Of a stretch of DNA of 10,011 nucleotides, positions 7,426-10,011 are shown piece by piece. A model generated the notes under the pieces. It did not search any database, had not been told where the DNA came from, and saw only the letters and a list, made by a program, of their open reading frames with translations. This DNA comes from an uncultured Aliterella sp. Lineage in GTDB: Bacteria > Cyanobacteriota > Cyanobacteriia > Cyanobacteriales > Chroococcidiopsidaceae. The DNA lies in assembly GCA_905479905.1 (NCBI GenBank), contig CAJQOK010000264.1:1-10011 (forward strand), given 5' to 3'. Numbering within the stretch: position 1 is the first letter of the stretch; the number at the start of each line of letters is the position of its first letter. The position numbers and the translations under genes were made by a program.

Positions 7426-8274
7426 ATGATTGTTCCAGCTTGGGAAATGCGCGATTTCTCTTTTGAATGGGGAAAACGTACCTATCTAATGGGAGTGATT
7501 AATGTCACCCCAGACAGCTTTAGCGATGGTGGCGAGTGCGTTAAACCTATGGCAGCTTTAGCGCAGGCTCAGAAGCTTGTAGCCGCCGGAGCAGACATTA
7601 TTGATATTGGCGGACAATCGACGCGACCGGGAGCGATACAAATCTCTGTAGAGGAAGAATTAGAGCGGGTGCTATCAGTAATTGAGGTACTACGAAAAGA
7701 AATAGCCGTCCCCATTTCTGTGGATACAACCCGCGCCACTGTTGCGGCTGCTGCGGTGACGGCGGGAGCAGATTTAGTTAATGATATATCTGGCGGTACT
7801 TTTGACCCCGATATGTTGGCTACCGTTGCTCGATTAAATGTACCTGTTGTTTTGATGCACTTGCGCGGTACGCCGCAAACGATGCAACAAATGACAGATT
7901 ATCAAAATCTGTTAGGGGAAATTTATCAATTTTTAAAGCGTCAGATTGAAAGTGCGACTTTCTGTGGCATTAATCCTTCTAAAATAATTATCGATCCGGG
8001 CATTGGGTTTGCTAAAAATCAAGCACAAAATCTAGAAATCCTGAGAAATGTAGGTTTTTTTAAATCTCTCAATTGTCCTATTTTAGTGGGAGCATCTCGT
8101 AAAAGCTTTATTGGACGTATCCTCAATCAACCAGACCCCAAAGAGCGCGTCTGGGGAACCGCCGCCGCTTGTTGTGCGGCGATTTCGACGGGGGCGGATA
8201 TCTTACGAGTTCATGATGTAGCCCAAATGCGCGATGTTTGCCACGTTGCCGATGCTATATTTAGGCAAATGTAG
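7426..8274 (+). CDS. folP: Dihydropteroate synthase
   Basis: FolP condenses 6-hydroxymethyl-7,8-dihydropterin pyrophosphate with p-aminobenzoate to give dihydropteroate in folate synthesis; it is the target of sulfonamides. With the ATG at 7426 it has 282 residues, normal for the family. Motifs in order: GVINVTPDSFSDGG (23-36), DIGGQSTRPG (60-69), PISVDTT (96-102), NDISGG (119-124), MHLRGTPQTMQ (144-154), IIDPGIGFAKN (188-198), GASRKSFIG (222-230) and RVHDV (261-265). These cover the pterin pocket, the pyrophosphate/pABA loops and the closing strand. A TTG at 7387 in the same frame would extend it into tpiA, but the added residues do not look like family sequence, and the ATG sits 13 bases after the tpiA stop. 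An ATG at 7447 is possible but less likely. The TAG stop falls inside a palindromic repeat at 8271. Confidence 0.96.
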   Translation: MIVPAWEMRDFSFEWGKRTYLMGVINVTPDSFSDGGECVKPMAALAQAQKLVAAGADIIDIGGQSTRPGAIQISVEEELERVLSVIEVLRKEIAVPISVDTTRATVAAAAVTAGADLVNDISGGTFDPDMLATVARLNVPVVLMHLRGTPQTMQQMTDYQNLLGEIYQFLKRQIESATFCGINPSKIIIDPGIGFAKNQAQNLEILRNVGFFKSLNCPILVGASRKSFIGRILNQPDPKERVWGTAAACCAAISTGADILRVHDVAQMRDVCHVADAIFRQM

Positions 8275-8295
8275 AGACGTTGCGCTGCAACGTCT
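8271..8295. repeat. Short palindromic dispersed repeat supplying the folP stop codon
   Basis: The perfect inverted repeat AGACGTTGC (8275-8283) / GCAACGTCT (8287-8295) has a 3-base loop GCT. Preceded by GTAG it begins GTAGAGACG, which I recall as the edge of a palindrome found in many copies in cyanobacterial genomes. There the full form also ends in CTCTAC; here the right end has decayed to CTTCAT. The TAG at 8272-8274 is the folP stop. The element lies between convergent folP and rpiA and could fold in RNA from either strand, but no T-run follows, so it is not a clear terminator. Confidence 0.7.
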
Positions 8296-8332
8296 TCATA
8301 CCAAAATTCATATATTTAATCAGCAACATCAT

Positions 8333-9034
8333 TTAAAGTTCTCTTACCTTTGGTTCACCGTCCACAATTTCGCCAATTAGAACCAAATCGGTAACGCCGA
8401 CAAATATGCCGTTTTCTAAGACTCCAGGGATATTATTTAAAGTTTTTTCTAAGTCGGCGGGGTCGTCTATAGAATCAAACTTGACATCAATTACCATATT
8501 GCCTTGGTCGGTGATTACAGGGCCAGCTTTTCTAATTCCCATCCGCAACTCTGGCTTTCCGCCTAGCTTTTCAATTGCTCTCATTACTGGAGAAAGCGCC
8601 ATGGGGATAACTTCTACAGGGACGGGAAAACTAGAACCTAAACGATCTACTATTTTTGAGCTATCTACAACAACAATAAACTGCTCGGCTAAATAGTCTA
8701 CAACTTTCTCACGGGTGTGGGCCGCGCCACCACCTTTGATTAAATTTTTGTGAGGATCTACTTCATCGGCTCCATCAATTGCTATATCAATATGGTCTAC
8801 TGCGTCTAGAGTAGTTAAAGGGATACCATACTGTTTTGCCAAAACCTCCGATTGAAAAGAGGTAGGAATCCCGACAATGTTTGTTAGTTCGCCAGACTTA
8901 AGGAAGTCGCCGAGAAATTGAATTGTATAAGCTGTAGTTGAACCCGTCCCTAAGCCCACTATAGAATTTGACTTGACGCGCTGCGCTGCGGCTTTACCGA
9001 CTTGTTCCTTCATCAACTTAGCTAATTCCGTCAT
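8333..9034 (-). CDS. rpiA: Ribose-5-phosphate isomerase A
   Basis: RpiA interconverts ribose 5-phosphate and ribulose 5-phosphate in the pentose phosphate pathway and the Calvin cycle, in the cytoplasm. The 233-residue protein has every family landmark: the phosphate/nucleotide-like loop [10 protein letters not shown] (27-36), PTSFQSE (57-63), DGADEVD (87-93) with the active-site aspartates D87 and D90, and [11 protein letters not shown] (100-110) with K100 and the catalytic base E109. The C-terminal half ([14 protein letters not shown], then PGVLENGIF and the terminal strand) is intact. The ATG at 9034 is supported by AAGAAGG (9047-9041), 6 bases upstream. It is convergent with folP and divergent from the NnrU-family gene, 90 bases away, so it is probably its own transcription unit. 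It contains no HIP1 site. Confidence 0.97.
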   Translation of the reverse strand: MTELAKLMKEQVGKAAAQRVKSNSIVGLGTGSTTAYTIQFLGDFLKSGELTNIVGIPTSFQSEVLAKQYGIPLTTLDAVDHIDIAIDGADEVDPHKNLIKGGGAAHTREKVVDYLAEQFIVVVDSSKIVDRLGSSFPVPVEVIPMALSPVMRAIEKLGGKPELRMGIRKAGPVITDQGNMVIDVKFDSIDDPADLEKTLNNIPGVLENGIFVGVTDLVLIGEIVDGEPKVREL

Positions 9035-9124
9035 ACCATACCTTCTTTAAACGCAGTGTCTAGTATATATTTGCATTGGTCGGTATAGATTAAAGAAAGC
9101 GTTGTCAGCTACGAAAGTTAGTAC

Positions 9125-9841
9125 ATGAATTTACCTGTTTGGTTAACACCCAGTCATTTTATTATTTTGGGTCTTTTGCTGGGATTTGCGATCGCACATA
9201 GTGGGTTAGCAGCTTGGCGCACTTCTGTAGAAAAGCTGATTGGCGCTCGTTTGTACCGCGTTATTTTTGCTCTAGTTAGTTTACCTTTGGCGGTGATACT
9301 CGTTATCTACTTTTTTAATCACCGTTATGATGGCGCACAACTTTGGCAAGTCCAAGGAGTAACAGGTGTGGGAAACTTTGTTTGGATAGTGTCGGCAATT
9401 TCTTTTTTGTTTCTTTATCCAGCAACCTTTAATTTGCTAGAAATTGCCGCCATTCAAAAGCCCCAAGTCCATTTATTTGAGACGGGGATTATTCGGATTA
9501 CTCGCCATCCGCAAATGGTAGGACAAGTTTTGTGGTGTATAGCTCATACTCTATGGATTGGGACGAGTTTTACTTTATTTACTTCTATTGGGTTAGTATT
9601 GCATCATCTATTTGGAGTTTGGCATGGCGATCGCCGTTTACAATCCCGTTATGGTGAAGCTTTTGAAGTTGTTAAGTCTCGCACTTCCATCGTGCCTTTT
9701 TTAGCGATGCTACGTGGACAGCAGACTTTTAAGATTTCTGAATTTCTCCGCCCATCTTATCTAGGGGTAGCTATTTTTATCATTGCGTTATGGTTCTCTC
9801 ACCCGCTTTTAATTAGCTCCACAGGGCGCGTTAATTGGTAG
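9125..9841 (+). CDS. NnrU / 15-cis-zeta-carotene isomerase (Z-ISO)-family membrane protein
   Basis: This 238-residue integral membrane protein is of the NnrU family, to which plant zeta-carotene isomerase Z-ISO belongs. Hydrophobic segments lie at about 11-30, 43-64, 83-110, 131-165 (probably two helices) and 212-231. The family core is seen in TGIIRITRHPQMVGQVLWCIAHT (120-142), then LHHLFGVWHGDRRLQSRYG (159-177). Histidines at 25, 128, 141, 160, 161 and 167 include likely haem ligands; Z-ISO needs a haem b. In a cyanobacterium the plausible role is isomerising the 15-cis bond of zeta-carotene between the two desaturases, but the NnrU name comes from denitrifier genes of unclear function, and the sequence alone does not decide. 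No carotenoid gene lies near. I see no Shine-Dalgarno before the ATG at 9125. One HIP1 site lies at 9188 and another at 9627. The stop TAG lies in a GTAGAGA motif. Confidence 0.85.
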   Translation: MNLPVWLTPSHFIILGLLLGFAIAHSGLAAWRTSVEKLIGARLYRVIFALVSLPLAVILVIYFFNHRYDGAQLWQVQGVTGVGNFVWIVSAISFLFLYPATFNLLEIAAIQKPQVHLFETGIIRITRHPQMVGQVLWCIAHTLWIGTSFTLFTSIGLVLHHLFGVWHGDRRLQSRYGEAFEVVKSRTSIVPFLAMLRGQQTFKISEFLRPSYLGVAIFIIALWFSHPLLISSTGRVNW

Positions 9842-9865
9842 AGAAGTAGCTGCGGTGCAATGTCT
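9838..9865. repeat. Probable degenerate copy of the palindromic repeat seen after folP
   Basis: This stretch begins GTAGAGA and ends TGCAATGTCT. Aligned with the element at 8271-8295 it matches at 20 of 25 aligned bases with one 3-base insertion. Its inverted-repeat arms keep only about 6 of 9 pairs. As at folP, the TAG inside GTAGAGA is the stop codon of the preceding gene (9839-9841). I made the alignment by eye, so the relation is probable rather than shown. Confidence 0.45.
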
Positions 9866-10011
9866 GAGTTAAATATTGTGCCAATAAAATCGATTCGGGT
9901 ACGAACATAGATCATTTCTATGGTTTAATGTGCGTTTTTGATACTGACATTGATCCCAAATAGATGTAGCATGATCCACAATAAGTTATCAGGCAGAAGC
10001 AGCTAGGGGTA
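9866..10011. other. Right-edge stretch with no recognisable gene
   Basis: I found no open frame with family sequence on either strand. A minus-strand frame is open from 10010 to about 9920, but it is only about 30 codons, enters from outside and shows no motif. A 6-bp inverted repeat CATAGA/TCTATG lies at 9906-9922. No HIP1 site, RNA gene or promoter is clear. Confidence 0.5.

Noticed and set aside
8406..8696. Plus-strand open frame of 96 codons inside rpiA
   Set aside because: It is antisense to well-conserved rpiA motifs and is a shadow frame.
9031..9039. Two-codon minigene (ATG GTA TGA) overlapping the rpiA start on the minus strand
   Set aside because: The AAGAAGG ribosome site is only 1 base from this ATG but 6 bases from the rpiA ATG, so it is probably chance.
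9035..9124. Promoters in the divergent rpiA / NnrU-family gap
   Set aside because: TATAGA and TATACT boxes can be found, but neither has a reasonable -35 at 16-18 bases, so I do not call one.
9906..9922. 6-bp inverted repeat CATAGA/TCTATG near the right edge
   Set aside because: It is too short to stand out from chance, with no T-run or gene context.

Overview
The window looks like chromosomal DNA of a cyanobacterium. The palindrome GCGATCGC (HIP1, the highly iterated palindrome of many cyanobacterial genomes) occurs 16 times by eye, against well under one expected by chance. The gene products (MurE, a thioredoxin-type PAPS reductase, an NnrU/Z-ISO-like membrane protein) fit that group. I cannot name the genus from this stretch alone.

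Layout. (1) Positions 1-1584, minus strand: the 5' part of a large Eco57I-like (type IIG/IIL) restriction-modification gene, running off the left edge. It is broken by a frameshift near 1137. (2) 1744-3530, minus strand: a small glutaredoxin-like gene followed after 5 bases by murE (peptidoglycan precursor synthesis), a tight two-gene unit. (3) 3616-5680, plus strand: cysH (assimilatory PAPS reductase), then an SbcD-like metallophosphoesterase/exonuclease. (4) 5738-6574, minus strand: a ribbon-helix-helix antitoxin-like gene followed by an unrecognised acidic 205-residue protein where a toxin gene would be expected. (5) 6687-8274, plus strand: tpiA and folP, 13 bases apart. (6) 8333-9034, minus strand: rpiA. 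(7) 9125-9841, plus strand: an NnrU/Z-ISO-family membrane protein. (8) 9842-10011: no recognisable gene.

Most of the window is housekeeping: cell wall (murE), sulfate reduction (cysH), central sugar-phosphate metabolism (tpiA, rpiA), folate (folP) and DNA repair (sbcD-like). The accessory-looking parts are the broken restriction-modification gene at the left edge and the RHH/unknown-protein pair in the middle.

The points most worth a second look are: the antitoxin-like gene paired with an unknown protein; the single-base lesion in the restriction-modification gene, together with an unusual acidic residue in its nuclease motif; and two related short palindromic repeats, at 8271 and 9838. Each of these repeats begins with GTAGAGA, and the TAG inside it is the stop codon of the gene in front (folP and the NnrU-family gene).
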